Below are positions 26,615 through 35,375 of a DNA stretch of 64,000 nucleotides, piece by piece (position 1 is the stretch's first letter; each line of letters starts with the position of its first letter). The notes under the pieces were generated by a model. The model saw only the letters and a list, made by a program, of their open reading frames with translations, was not told where the DNA came from and searched no databases. The translations under genes were made by a program, and so were the position numbers. This DNA comes from JAXGQE01 sp040766585 (lineage in GTDB: Bacteria > Bacillota > SLNR01): contig JAXGQE010000004.1 of the NCBI GenBank assembly GCA_040766585.1, forward strand, positions 1 to 64,000. The letters run 5' to 3'.

Positions 26615-27778
26615 ATGAAAGTAAACGAGAAGGTCAACGAGTACAAAGAACAAGTGATTCGCTGGCGCAGAGAATTTCATGAAAATCCGGAGTTAACCTG
26701 GCAGGAAGTCAGAACTGGAAACCGAGTGGCTGAGGAACTGGAAAAGATGGGGATTGAAGTCACTCGGATGGCAAAGACCGGAGTGGTGGGTCGACTGGTT
26801 GGCCAGAAACCGGGTAAGACCGTGGCTTTACGAGCGGATATGGATGCGCTGCCGGTGGCGGAAAAAACCGACCATCCTTTCCGATCCAAGTGTGATGGCG
26901 TGATGCATGCCTGCGGGCACGATGGGCATACGGCCATGCTGTTGGGCGCTGCCCAAGTGCTGGCCGACATGAAAGAGAATCTGGAAGGTACCGTCAAATT
27001 CATTTTCCAGCCTGCGGAAGAAGGGGGCTTGGGGGCTCTCCGTATGCGGGAAGAAGGGGTTATGGACGATGTGGGTGCAGTGCTGGGGATTCATCTTTGG
27101 GCCGATATTCCCAGCGGGCTGATATCCCTGGAAGCCGGGCCGCGGATGGCCTCAGCCGATAAATTCAAAGTATCCTTGAAGGGGAAATCGGGGCATGGTT
27201 CGATGCCCCATCAGGGTGTGGATGCCATGGTAGCAGCCGGAGCTGTTTTAACGGATATCCAATCCATAGTCAGTCGTGAAGTCAATCCGCTGGAACCGGC
27301 TGTAGTCAGTGTAGGGACGATCCATGGGGGTGCCAGCTGGAATGTCATCTGCAGCGATGTGGCTATGGAAGGAACGACCCGGAGTTTTAACCCGTCAGTG
27401 AGGGCTCAGCTTCTGGAGTCAATCGGTAGGATTGTGGAGCATACAGCATCCTCTTACCGGGTGGACGGGAAACTGGATATTACATCCATTACGCCTCCGA
27501 CCATCAATGATCCGGATGTATCGGCCATCTGCGCACAGTCCGTAGAAAAATTATTCGGTGCAGACCCTATTACCCGGATGGAGAAGGTTATGGGTGGGGA
27601 GGATTTTGCCTATCTGAATGAGAAGGTTCCGGGTATCATGGTTTTCGTCGGGATCAGAAATGAGGAAAAAGGGATTACCTATCCCCATCATCATGAAAAG
27701 TTCGATATCGATGAAGATTCACTGGCCATCGGGACAGCAGTCTATGCTCAGTTTGCTGTCGATTATTTGCACAGCTGA
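26615..27778 (+). CDS. M20 amidohydrolase (hippurate hydrolase / N-acyl amino acid deacylase type)
   Basis: A 387-residue zinc peptidase of the M20D group. Metal-binding blocks are HACGHDGHTAM and AEEGG, the dimerisation domain contains GKSGHGSMPHQGVDAM, and a late MGGEDFAYL carries another ligand. The length and motifs match HipO/ YkuR/ IAA-amino-acid-hydrolase-like enzymes that split N-acyl amino acids into amino acid and carboxylate. GGAGGTGATGCACG precedes the ATG. A short terminator follows at 27806. It would supply free amino acids to the neighbouring aminotransferase and reductase genes. Confidence 0.9.
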   Translation: MKVNEKVNEYKEQVIRWRREFHENPELTWQEVRTGNRVAEELEKMGIEVTRMAKTGVVGRLVGQKPGKTVALRADMDALPVAEKTDHPFRSKCDGVMHACGHDGHTAMLLGAAQVLADMKENLEGTVKFIFQPAEEGGLGALRMREEGVMDDVGAVLGIHLWADIPSGLISLEAGPRMASADKFKVSLKGKSGHGSMPHQGVDAMVAAGAVLTDIQSIVSREVNPLEPAVVSVGTIHGGASWNVICSDVAMEGTTRSFNPSVRAQLLESIGRIVEHTASSYRVDGKLDITSITPPTINDPDVSAICAQSVEKLFGADPITRMEKVMGGEDFAYLNEKVPGIMVFVGIRNEEKGITYPHHHEKFDIDEDSLAIGTAVYAQFAVDYLHS

Positions 27779-28239
27779 GAGTATTTCGGAATCTATTTGG
27801 AGGATAAGCCCTTGTATGGGCTTTTTTCTCTGCAAAACTTCCTCTTAGCTCGAAATTATCAACCGAAGAGTGAATATCTGATGATCAAAGTGATAGAATG
27901 CCTTATAGTAGATGCAGGGAAAATCAATCTAGGGTGTTTTCCGAAAATTGTGAAAAGTTAGCAGGATTTGTTCAATCTTTCCAAGAATGGTCAGGGTGGA
28001 AGAGTCCAATCGGTAATCCTTATTCGACAACATTAGGCCATATGAATTTATTCAAAGAGGACATTGACTGTAAGGAGTATTGAAACACAGCAAGTAGCAG
28101 GGCGAGCCATTCGGCGGGGATTACAGCACGACTCCATGCATGATCGATTCGAAAGAAGTGTGAAAGCCATTCAAAATGTTCATGGTAGCACAGCTTTGGT
28201 TCCGGACGGGTAATCAAAAAGTTGGGGAGGGGATCGAGG
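27779..28239. other. Intergenic region before the aminotransferase
   Basis: About 460 bases. It holds a terminator (27806-27829) and otherwise nothing recognisable; a short open frame at 27898-28083 has no ribosome site or family resemblance. Confidence 0.5.
27806..27829 (+). terminator. Terminator after the M20 amidohydrolase
   Basis: Stem AAGCCC/GGGCTT with a six-base loop and six T. Confidence 0.75.
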
Positions 28240-29550
28240 GTGACATTCATTGATGACTATGTGGTAAACGGCAAGGCAATCAAGGACTGGACCATCAAGG
28301 AACACAATGTGGCGTTGGATACTCTGGGGGCCCATATTTACGAACCGTTCCATGGTATTCTGGTACTAGGCGGCGGCTCCAAACCGTATATGCTGAAGAT
28401 CCGCAAGGAAACCGACCAAGGGGAAATCGAAACAGAAATTGTGGATGGCCTGGCCTGCTATTCTGCAGTACCCTTTGGGCATAAAGACCCTGTCATCACG
28501 GAAGGTGTCAATCGGTTTGTGGCCGAAATGGCCACCATTCCCCGCTCGATATCCCACAACTATCTGGGACCCTGGCTGGTTAAACTGCAGGAGTTTACTC
28601 AAATGGACATGTTCCTGCCCAAAAGCAGCGGTACGGAAGCCAACGAGGCAGCCATCAAAGCTATTAAGAAGTGGGGGAAGAATTTCGGAGGAAAAGACGG
28701 AAAAGGGATTAAAGGGAATCCGGTGATCATTTCAGCCGAGAGAGCGTTCCACGGACGAGGACTGGGTTCTACGGCCATGATGGACGATCCCACCTCCAGA
28801 AAAGATCTGGGGCCTTTGATGGCAGGGTTTGATCATGTTCCGTTTGATGATCTGGCCGCACTGAAAGAAAAATTCCACGAATACGACGGCGAAATCGCCG
28901 GGGTGTTTATTGAGCCCATTCAGGCAGAAGCAGGAATCTTTGTTCCCCATGAAAACTACCTGAAAGAAGTTCAGAAGATGTGCAAAGAAAACAACGCCCT
29001 GTTCGTTCTGGACGAGATTCAAACCGGGTTTGGCCGGACCGGCGCCAATTTTGCCTGGCAGCTGTACGGACTCGAGCGGCCGGACCTGATGACCACCGGC
29101 AAGGCCATGAGTTCAGGGGTGCTTCCGATTAGCTGTCTGTGCGGCAAGAAAGAGATTATGGAACTGTTCGAACCTCACGGCGAGGGCAGTACTTTCGGTG
29201 GATATCCGCTGGCTGCGTTCGTGGGACTTTTAACAATCCGAGAACTGGAAAAGAGAAATATCAGCCAGCTTTCTGCTGATAATGGCGCCTATCTGCAGGA
29301 TCTGCTCGGCAAGGTAGCGGCATCCCACCCGACGAAAGTCAAGGAGGTCCGCGGGAAAGGAATGCTGATCGGGGTAGAAATATTCCCAGAGTATGATGGT
29401 CATGTGCTGAGCATGAAGATGCTGGATAACGGTGTCTATGCCAAAGAAACCCACAAGACCAACCTGAGAATTGCACCGCCCATTGTCATCAGCCGCGAAG
29501 GAATGGATACCATTGCGGCCGCATTGGATGCCAGTCTCTCTGCTCTCTAA
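28240..29550 (+). CDS. Class III PLP aminotransferase, ornithine/4-aminobutyrate type
   Basis: About 436 residues. Class III features are PKSSGTEANEAAIK for phosphate binding, FVLDEIQTGFGRTG with the PLP-ring Asp, and TTGKAMSSG with the Schiff-base Lys, followed by GSTFGGYPLA. It should move an omega or alpha amino group to 2-oxoglutarate. Its neighbour two genes downstream resembles RocB of arginine degradation, so an ornithine aminotransferase (RocD-like) role is plausible. The start is taken at GTG 28240 after GGGGAGGGG; a TTG six codons earlier is possible. A terminator follows. Confidence 0.87.
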   Translation: MTFIDDYVVNGKAIKDWTIKEHNVALDTLGAHIYEPFHGILVLGGGSKPYMLKIRKETDQGEIETEIVDGLACYSAVPFGHKDPVITEGVNRFVAEMATIPRSISHNYLGPWLVKLQEFTQMDMFLPKSSGTEANEAAIKAIKKWGKNFGGKDGKGIKGNPVIISAERAFHGRGLGSTAMMDDPTSRKDLGPLMAGFDHVPFDDLAALKEKFHEYDGEIAGVFIEPIQAEAGIFVPHENYLKEVQKMCKENNALFVLDEIQTGFGRTGANFAWQLYGLERPDLMTTGKAMSSGVLPISCLCGKKEIMELFEPHGEGSTFGGYPLAAFVGLLTIRELEKRNISQLSADNGAYLQDLLGKVAASHPTKVKEVRGKGMLIGVEIFPEYDGHVLSMKMLDNGVYAKETHKTNLRIAPPIVISREGMDTIAAALDASLSAL

Positions 29551-29629
29551 GCCCTGTACGATACGCTTTCCGGTGTGCCGATGGAATGAAACCCGGCACA
29601 GAGGAGCGCAGACCCATTTCGCAATAACA

Positions 29630-29664
29630 GGGAAACCGGTGCACCGACCACCGGTTTCCCTTTC
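29630..29664 (+). terminator. Terminator after the aminotransferase
   Basis: GGGAAACCGGTG pairs with CACCGGTTTCCC, followed by a short TTT. Confidence 0.7.
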
Positions 29665-29722
29665 GTCTGGAGAGAATATTGGATTTTTTGACTATTAACT
29701 CTGTCCCATGGAGGTGCAAACC

Positions 29723-30370
29723 ATGGATTTATCTGCAGCAATTCGAGCCAGACGATCGGCTCGCAAATTTACCGATACTCCGGTATCTCCGGACATGATC
29801 CTCAAGATGCTGGAGTCTGCCCGCCTGTCTCCCTCCGGGGGAAATGCCCAGCGGTATGTCTTTGGTGTCATTACCGATCCAGGGTTGAAAGAAGAACTGG
29901 CGCAGGCTGCGGGGGGCCAAATGTGGATTGCCACTGCACCGGTTGTATTCGCCTGCTGCGCGGACGTGAGTTGGGATATTGCCTGTCAACCGGACGATGA
30001 TTTTGGACTCCGGGTGAATATTCTACGGTTCGGAACTAAACTGGTCAATCACATGAAAGAATTCCCGGATCGCAAAGCGTGCATGACCCTGTTTGAAAAC
30101 GCTACACCGTTAATCCCCATGGAGCACATGGCTCTTACTGCTGCATCCTTGGGACTGAGTGCCTGTTTTATCGGATATCTGGATATTGAAAGAGCCAATC
30201 AGATCCTTCATCTGCCGGATCATGTCACATGCTTGTTCCTTCTTCCTGTGGGATTTGCCGGTGAAAAACCGGAAGAGAAGAAAAGGAAGAGTGTGGAGGA
30301 AATTTCATTCTATAACATCTGGGGGACCCAATCCTCTGAAAAACCGGAATCAGAGATGGGTAGTATTTAA
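29723..30370 (+). CDS. Nitroreductase-family FMN oxidoreductase
   Basis: A 215-residue protein with the family start IRARRSARKFTDTPVS, the FMN-contacting SPSGGNAQRY, and the late GLSACFIGYLD block. It is expected to be a cytosolic FMN dimer using NAD(P)H. Natural substrates of this family range from nitroaromatics to enones and flavins. GGAGGTGCAAACC precedes ATG 29723. The RocB-like gene follows 43 bases after, so they are probably co-transcribed. Confidence 0.87.
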   Translation: MDLSAAIRARRSARKFTDTPVSPDMILKMLESARLSPSGGNAQRYVFGVITDPGLKEELAQAAGGQMWIATAPVVFACCADVSWDIACQPDDDFGLRVNILRFGTKLVNHMKEFPDRKACMTLFENATPLIPMEHMALTAASLGLSACFIGYLDIERANQILHLPDHVTCLFLLPVGFAGEKPEEKKRKSVEEISFYNIWGTQSSEKPESEMGSI

Positions 30371-30413
30371 GCTGCGCGGAAAATGGAGATAAGAAGAATG
30401 AGGGGGGATCCCA

Positions 30414-32057
30414 ATGGATCTGAAAGAGATGATTAAGAAAAATTTGCTGGACTATGTGGCTGTCAAAACCCATTCGAGCACAGAGATGGAGAATAACCAT
30501 ATTGAGTTTTTTCAACAATGGTTTGATCGGGTGCCGTATCTGAAAGATCATCCGGAGCAATGGGGTTTTTATCCCATTGCCAACGATCATCTGGGCAGGT
30601 CAGTCCCCTGGGCACTGCTGAAAGGGAAAGGCCCGGAAACCATCGTTCTGATTCATCACACCGATACTGTGAACATCGATGACTACGGCAGCTACAAAAA
30701 GTATGCCTACAGTCCTTATGAGCTGACCCAACAGTATCGACAGGATCAAGTTGAAATGGACGATCCATCGAAAGAGGACCTGCTCAGCGGGAAATGGTTG
30801 TTTGGGCGAGGAGCTGCGGACATGAAAGGAGGAGCCGCCATTCAATTGGCTCTGTTCGAACAGTATGCTGCTCAGCCAAGGTTTACAGGGAATCTTCTGC
30901 TGCTGGGACTGCCCGATGAAGAGAACCTATCTGCCGGTATGCGCGGGGCTATTCCCTGGATCAAAGAAATCAAAGAAAAGTATCATCTGGAATACAAACT
31001 GATGATGAATGTGGAACCCCACGAAAGAAGCGATCCAAAGACAGCTACCTTGTATGCTGGATCTGTGGGAAAAATCATGCCGATTTTCTATGTGCGGGGG
31101 AAGCTGGCACATGTGGGCCAGATTTTTCAGGGATTCAACCCCGTCAATCTGCTGTCAGAAATTGTGAGGCGGACCGAGCTCAATCCCGATTTCATAGAGA
31201 AGGTGGGCAATACCACCACGCCGCCTCCGGCCTGGCTGTACATGAAAGACCGGAAAGATTTCTACGATGTTTCACTGCCGATTGCAGCAGCCGGCTATAT
31301 GAATGTGCTGACTCTGGATCAAGGGCCGGCGGAGATATTCAGCAAACTGGAGCAGGTGTGTGAAGCGGCATTTCAGACGGTGATTGAGGATATGAACCGT
31401 AGTTACAAAGTGTATATGGAATCGGTGGGTGAAGAGTTCAGGGAACTGAGCTGGAAACCCAATGTTAAGAATTACGGGGAGCTGTATGAGGAAGCGCTGG
31501 CCAATGCAGGCAGTCAGTTTACCGATGCCATGAGTGAACTGGTGGAGATCATTAAAAAAGATGTCATTGAAAACAAGGTGTCCATGGCAGAGTGTGCCAT
31601 CCGAATGATCGAAAAGACGCTGGAATATATCAGCGATACCGAACCGAAGGTGATTATCGCCTTGGCTCCTCCCTACTATCCCAATGTACACAACAGCATG
31701 ATTCCGGAGCGGGCCGAAAAGATGGATGAGCTGATCGACATGCTCATGGACTATGCCCGGACCCATTGGGATCAGGCTTATGAAGTGCAGTCGTATTACA
31801 CCGGTATCTGCGATCTCAGCTACGGCATGTTCAAGTCAAACAATGAAGATATCGACTACATCGAAAAGAATATGCTGATGTGGAACGATGTCTACTATAT
31901 CCCGCTGGATATGATCAAAGAAATCTCCATGCCGGTGCTGAACCTGGGACCGTGGGGAAAAGACTTTCACAAATATACTGAAAGAGTCTATCTGGAAGAT
32001 CTGTTTGAGCGAACCCCAACACTGGTGGATCAAGTGATCGCAAAAGTTCTTGGCTGA
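30414..32057 (+). CDS. M20 peptidase, RocB-like
   Basis: A 547-residue M20-family protein. Metal-site blocks are LIHHTDTVN, FGRGAADMKGG and LGLPDEEN; the large size and the C-terminal CDLSYGMF and LNLGPWGKDFHKYTE blocks fit the RocB group. RocB is encoded with arginine and ornithine degradation enzymes in Bacillus, but its exact reaction is unsettled; a peptidase or deacylase role is inferred from the fold. With a RocD-like aminotransferase nearby, it may process an arginine- or ornithine-containing substrate. GGGGGGATCCC precedes the ATG and a terminator follows at 32088. Confidence 0.88.
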   Translation: MDLKEMIKKNLLDYVAVKTHSSTEMENNHIEFFQQWFDRVPYLKDHPEQWGFYPIANDHLGRSVPWALLKGKGPETIVLIHHTDTVNIDDYGSYKKYAYSPYELTQQYRQDQVEMDDPSKEDLLSGKWLFGRGAADMKGGAAIQLALFEQYAAQPRFTGNLLLLGLPDEENLSAGMRGAIPWIKEIKEKYHLEYKLMMNVEPHERSDPKTATLYAGSVGKIMPIFYVRGKLAHVGQIFQGFNPVNLLSEIVRRTELNPDFIEKVGNTTTPPPAWLYMKDRKDFYDVSLPIAAAGYMNVLTLDQGPAEIFSKLEQVCEAAFQTVIEDMNRSYKVYMESVGEEFRELSWKPNVKNYGELYEEALANAGSQFTDAMSELVEIIKKDVIENKVSMAECAIRMIEKTLEYISDTEPKVIIALAPPYYPNVHNSMIPERAEKMDELIDMLMDYARTHWDQAYEVQSYYTGICDLSYGMFKSNNEDIDYIEKNMLMWNDVYYIPLDMIKEISMPVLNLGPWGKDFHKYTERVYLEDLFERTPTLVDQVIAKVLG

Positions 32058-32087
32058 GACGGCCATGATTTTCAATCGGAATGACTC

Positions 32088-32123
32088 GAGCCTTCTTCAT
32101 TGCAGGAGGCTCTCTTCTTTTTT
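32088..32123 (+). terminator. Terminator after the RocB-like gene
   Basis: Stem GAGCCT/AGGCTC with a 13-base loop, followed by a T/C-rich run ending in six T. Confidence 0.65.
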
Positions 32124-32291
32124 CCCTGAGAATTTACCCATGATGATTGACTATGACGACATGGAGCTCAATCCGATGAATGTATCGATACTTTGGGACA
32201 TTGCGATGGCCAGTTCCATGGGAATTCGCATCGATGACTCAATTTGGGCATGTGCTGCAGGACATCAGCCGCAAAAAAAGTGTAGACCCTT

Positions 32292-32318
32292 TTGCATCAG
32301 TCGAATTTACTGATGCAA
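32292..32318. repeat. Perfect inverted repeat
   Basis: TTGCATCAGT and ACTGATGCAA separated by seven bases; flanking CCTT/AAGG nearly extends the stem. No T run on the plus strand. It could be a protein-binding site or an RNA hairpin. Confidence 0.45.
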
Positions 32319-32495
32319 GGCGTTACTTCGCATAAGTCAATTTCTTCAGCCGGAGAAGAATGTTGTTATTGTTGGAGCCAATCGAGCCGGTTCATTGAAG
32401 CAGTCTGTCAGGATACCCGGATCATTGGATAAGATTGGAAAATGACCTTGAAACCGTATTTCACTGTGATATGATAAATGCAGGGGGTGGATTTT

Positions 32496-33092
32496 ATGGA
32501 TCAGGAAAAACTCAAAGAATATTACCAGAAGCGGGATCTGAATATATCTCCGGAGCCCAAGGGGGATTTGAGTATTTCCAGTGATGGGTCCATTTTTGTG
32601 ATTCAAAAGCATCGTGCCAGCACTTTGCATTATGATTTTCGTTTGGAGTCCGATGGTGTTTTAAAGTCCTGGGTCATTCCCAAAGGACCGTCCACGGATC
32701 CGAGAGAAAAGCGATTGGCCATTCCCACAGAGGATCACCCCATTGAATACGCCCGATTTGAAGGGGTTATTCCGGAAGGGCAATACGGTGCTGGAAAAGT
32801 TATCGTGTGGGATTCAGGAACCTATGAGAACACATCCGAAAAGGATGGAAGGGAGTTATCGTTTGAAGAAGCCATCAAAGAGGGGCATATTACTGTGAAT
32901 CTGAAAGGCGAAAAGATTCAGGGTGGGTATGCATTGATCCGGACTGGAAGCGGTGACGATACCCGATGGCTTTTTGTGAAAATGAATGATGATCACGCCG
33001 ATGCCAGAAGAAATCCCACCAGCACGGAACCGGAATCGGTGATCAGCGGTAAGAGAATTGAGGACATCCGGGAAGATGATCATGATGAATGA
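32496..33092 (+). CDS. ligD: LigD 3'-phosphoesterase domain protein
   Basis: A 198-residue stand-alone version of the N-terminal LigD phosphoesterase, which trims 3' ends during non-homologous end joining. The family core is intact: HRASTLHYDFRLE with the metal-binding His and Asp, SWVIPKGPS, EGVIPEGQYGAG and the late RWLFVKM strand. GGGGGTGG precedes ATG 32496. Its stop overlaps the start of the ligase-domain gene, so the three LigD activities were once a split but coupled operon. The ligase partner is now broken, so this gene may be drifting. Confidence 0.85.
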   Translation: MDQEKLKEYYQKRDLNISPEPKGDLSISSDGSIFVIQKHRASTLHYDFRLESDGVLKSWVIPKGPSTDPREKRLAIPTEDHPIEYARFEGVIPEGQYGAGKVIVWDSGTYENTSEKDGRELSFEEAIKEGHITVNLKGEKIQGGYALIRTGSGDDTRWLFVKMNDDHADARRNPTSTEPESVISGKRIEDIREDDHDE

Positions 33093-33536
33093 CATCTTTC
33101 AGAAGATACCGGATTCGATGCGCAGCCATCTCATCAAAAGGGACCTGCCGGAATGGGTAGAACCAATGCTGGTTACTTTGACCCATGATGTATTTTCAGA
33201 TCCGGGATGGATCTTTGAGAGTAAGTTGGATGGTGAGCGATGCCTGATCTTTTAAATCCGGACAAGAAGTGAGACTGATGTCTCGAAATAAGCATTTGAT
33301 CAGCAGCCGATATCCGGAAATAACAGCGGCATTCACACAGATGGATATCCCTAATCTTTTTGCTGGTGGAGAGATTGTGACATTTTCAGTCAGTGTAACC
33401 AGCTTTTCTAGGCTGCAGAAACGAATGCATATCAGCCAGACTAAAAAAGCAGAGAAAAGTCCTATCGCTGTGTACTGTTATGTATTTGACCTGATGTATG
33501 TGGAACCGTTCGATGTAACGAAACTTCCATTACGAG
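33076..33536 (+). pseudogene. ligD: LigD ATP-dependent ligase domain, 5' part (frameshifted)
   Basis: The N-terminal part of an ATP-dependent DNA ligase of LigD type. The first frame includes the adenylation motif ESKLDGER with the catalytic lysine, then stops at a TAA about 33255. Removing one T from the TTTT run at 33251-33254 joins it to the next frame, giving CLIFKSGQEVRLMSRNKHL and then GGEIVTFS, FSRLQKRM, YVFDLMY and LPLR, all expected ligase blocks. The frame is then cut at the IS110-like element after TACGAG (33531-33536). No functional ligase can be made from this copy. Confidence 0.85.
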
Positions 33537-33653
33537 AAAGCAATCTGGTAATATGTCAAGCGATAAATTTAGGGATAATCGAACTGAATGAATAAAAAAG
33601 CACATGACAAAAAAGCCTGGGATTTCAAAGAAAAAATCAAGGTAGCAAAGAAG

Positions 33654-34937
33654 CTATGAACAAGGAGTATGATCTACTCCTTGTGGGACAAAAAGTTGAT
33701 TCTTGGCCAGCAATCCAAAAACCAAACGGATAAATTTCCGTGATGTGAGTGCGAGTGCTCTTTTGTGCTGATGGGTTTTCACTTCACTGAACTTCTTTTG
33801 ATAGAAGGCATTGTATTCCGGAATTTGACGAAGGACGCTCCCTGTCGCTTCTATCAAATAATAACGAAGATATTTATTGCCGGCTTTGCTCATGCGTGAG
33901 TCTTCAGAATGGAAGTCGCCAGACGGTTTTGGTTCCATACAATACCTGCATATTTAGCTAGTGCCGAGTGATTGGCAAAGGCATGGATGCTACCGATTTC
34001 AGCAAGTATACCGGATGCAAAAACCGGACCGATACCCGGTATGGATTTCAAGCAAAGATATTCAGCCGGGTTAAGTCCCAAAAGCAGTTTTTTCAATGGC
34101 CTTGTCGATAGACTTGATCTCCGCCTCAAAAGCTTTTAAGCAGTTGAATGAAGAGGCAATGGAGATGGTCAAGGGTTCGTAAAGGCACTTATCCAAACGA
34201 TACGAATTTCTGGCAGCAGCTTGCAAAATGGAAGCTACTTCTTGGGGATTGTTGAAACGATTTTTTCCCTTTTCACTGACGAAAGAGATGAGCTCTTCCA
34301 TGGATGCTTGCGCGATCTGTTCATTGGATAGAAAATCGGTTAACACAGCAGAAGCGGTCGCTCCATATTTGTTGGAGAAAGGATGGTTGCCCTTCGTCAG
34401 TGTTGCAAACTCGCTGAATTTCAGAAAGATATTAGAGAGCATGTATGTTTTTCCCTAGTTAAGCACTCGATTAAATGGAGGCGATGCCTGGTCAAGCGTT
34501 GCAGAGCAAGGAATTGGGACCCACGCCAGGGCTCAGAACTGATTCTCCCTACACGGGCAAAATCTGCAATAACGAAAGCATCCAGCGGATCCTTTTTGCC
34601 TATACCAATGAAAGATTTCTTGTAGTTGGCGATCATCTTTGGATTAAGACAGTAAACATAGGTATTATAGGGCGCCAATAGGGCACAGGAAGATAGAAAA
34701 TTGGCAATGTGAATCCCATAAAAGGAAGTGGACTCTAAAGCAATAACGACCCGGTAAAATTGCCATCCGCCAACAAGATGAAAGCGTATCAGCAATTTGA
34801 TCCGCGCCGGGCTGAGAATTAGCGACAGCAAATTCCAACAGCCTGTCCTGTTCGAAATTCAAAGCGCAAATGACATTTGCACGGGCAGATACATCAATGC
34901 CCACAAACAAAGTAGATAAATACTCTGATTTTTTCAC
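33654..34937 (-). pseudogene. IS110-family transposase with several frameshifts
   Basis: Five overlapping fragments on the minus strand make one transposase of about 420 residues. In order they contain the RuvC-like start LFVGIDVSARANV, then VIALESTSFYG and GKKDPLDAFVIADFARVGR (acidic residues of the DEDD site), a coiled helical region, then the C-terminal domain with LKSIPGIGPVFASGILAEIG and SKAGNKYLRYYLIEA. Frame changes fall near 34830, 34440, 34100 and 33920. The protein cannot be made, so the element is immobile unless helped in trans. Confidence 0.85.
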
Positions 34938-35261
34938 AGTATCACCCCTTTCGTGGTAGAGATGAGGAAATTAGAGAAAGAATATCCTAATCTTAAGCGC
35001 TAACTGAAACCTCGCATAATAAGCATTCACCCAACAGAAACGCCTTGCTGGGGGCTACTGGTAGGGATGCAAAATCTGAGTAAGCAGCATTTGAGACTTA
35101 AGTCAGGGAGCAAGCTTTCGTAGCAACAGCAAATGCTTTGCAAGGAAGATAAGCTCAAACCTTCGCTAATAACCTATATGGTTATTGTAGCATTAGGATA
35201 TTGCTTCAAAAAATAAATAAGAATATTGCTGTGATTATTAGCTGTATTCTTATAATACGAG
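34938..35261 (-). other. Noncoding end of the IS110-like element, candidate bridge-RNA region
   Basis: About 320 bases between the transposase start and the element end. IS110-group elements carry a structured bridge RNA upstream of the transposase gene, with loops matching target and donor. Stretches with local self-complementarity are visible, but no confident fold was drawn. Confidence 0.4.
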
Positions 35262-35373
35262 GAAGAAAATACTGAAGAAACTGCTGGAATATGACGATCC
35301 CATTCGCTTTACGCTGCACCGAAATGAGCAAGGCCTTGAATATTATCACGATGTATGCCAAAAGGATGGATGA
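35262..35373 (+). pseudogene. ligD: LigD ligase domain, 3' remnant
   Basis: Resumes the ligase frame after the insertion with RKILKKLLEYDD, PIRFTLHRNEQGLEYY and CQKDG, then stops at TGA 35371-35373. In intact enzymes this is followed by the GxEGxxAK block and an OB-fold of over 100 residues, all missing here. A deletion fused this point directly to the polymerase gene, so the ligase had lost its C-terminus independently of the insertion. Confidence 0.75.
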
Positions 35374-35375
35374 AA

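Larger units (their letters stand above)
32058..32495. other. Intergenic region before the LigD remnant
   Basis: Holds a terminator at 32088-32123 and a perfect inverted repeat at 32292-32318. The open frames in it have no family resemblance. Confidence 0.5.
33537..35261 (-). mobile_element. IS110-like insertion sequence, decayed
   Basis: The element interrupts the ligase gene. The host frame reads LPLR up to TACGAG at 33531-33536 and resumes at TACGAG 35256-35261 with GRKILKKLLEYDD; deleting one TACGAG copy plus the intervening 1,725 bases restores LPLRGRKILKK. The element has no obvious terminal inverted repeats, as expected for IS110. Its transposase is on the minus strand and broken. A 320-base noncoding end lies upstream of the transposase start, where IS110 elements encode a bridge RNA. 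Confidence 0.8.

Noticed and set aside
27898..28083. Short open frame of 61 codons before the aminotransferase
   Set aside because: No ribosome site, no recognised similarity, and composition unlike neighbouring genes.
33250..33260. In-frame TAA in the LigD ligase gene as recoding
   Set aside because: The frame does not continue in phase after the stop; it resumes in another phase after removing one T, which is a frameshift, not readthrough.
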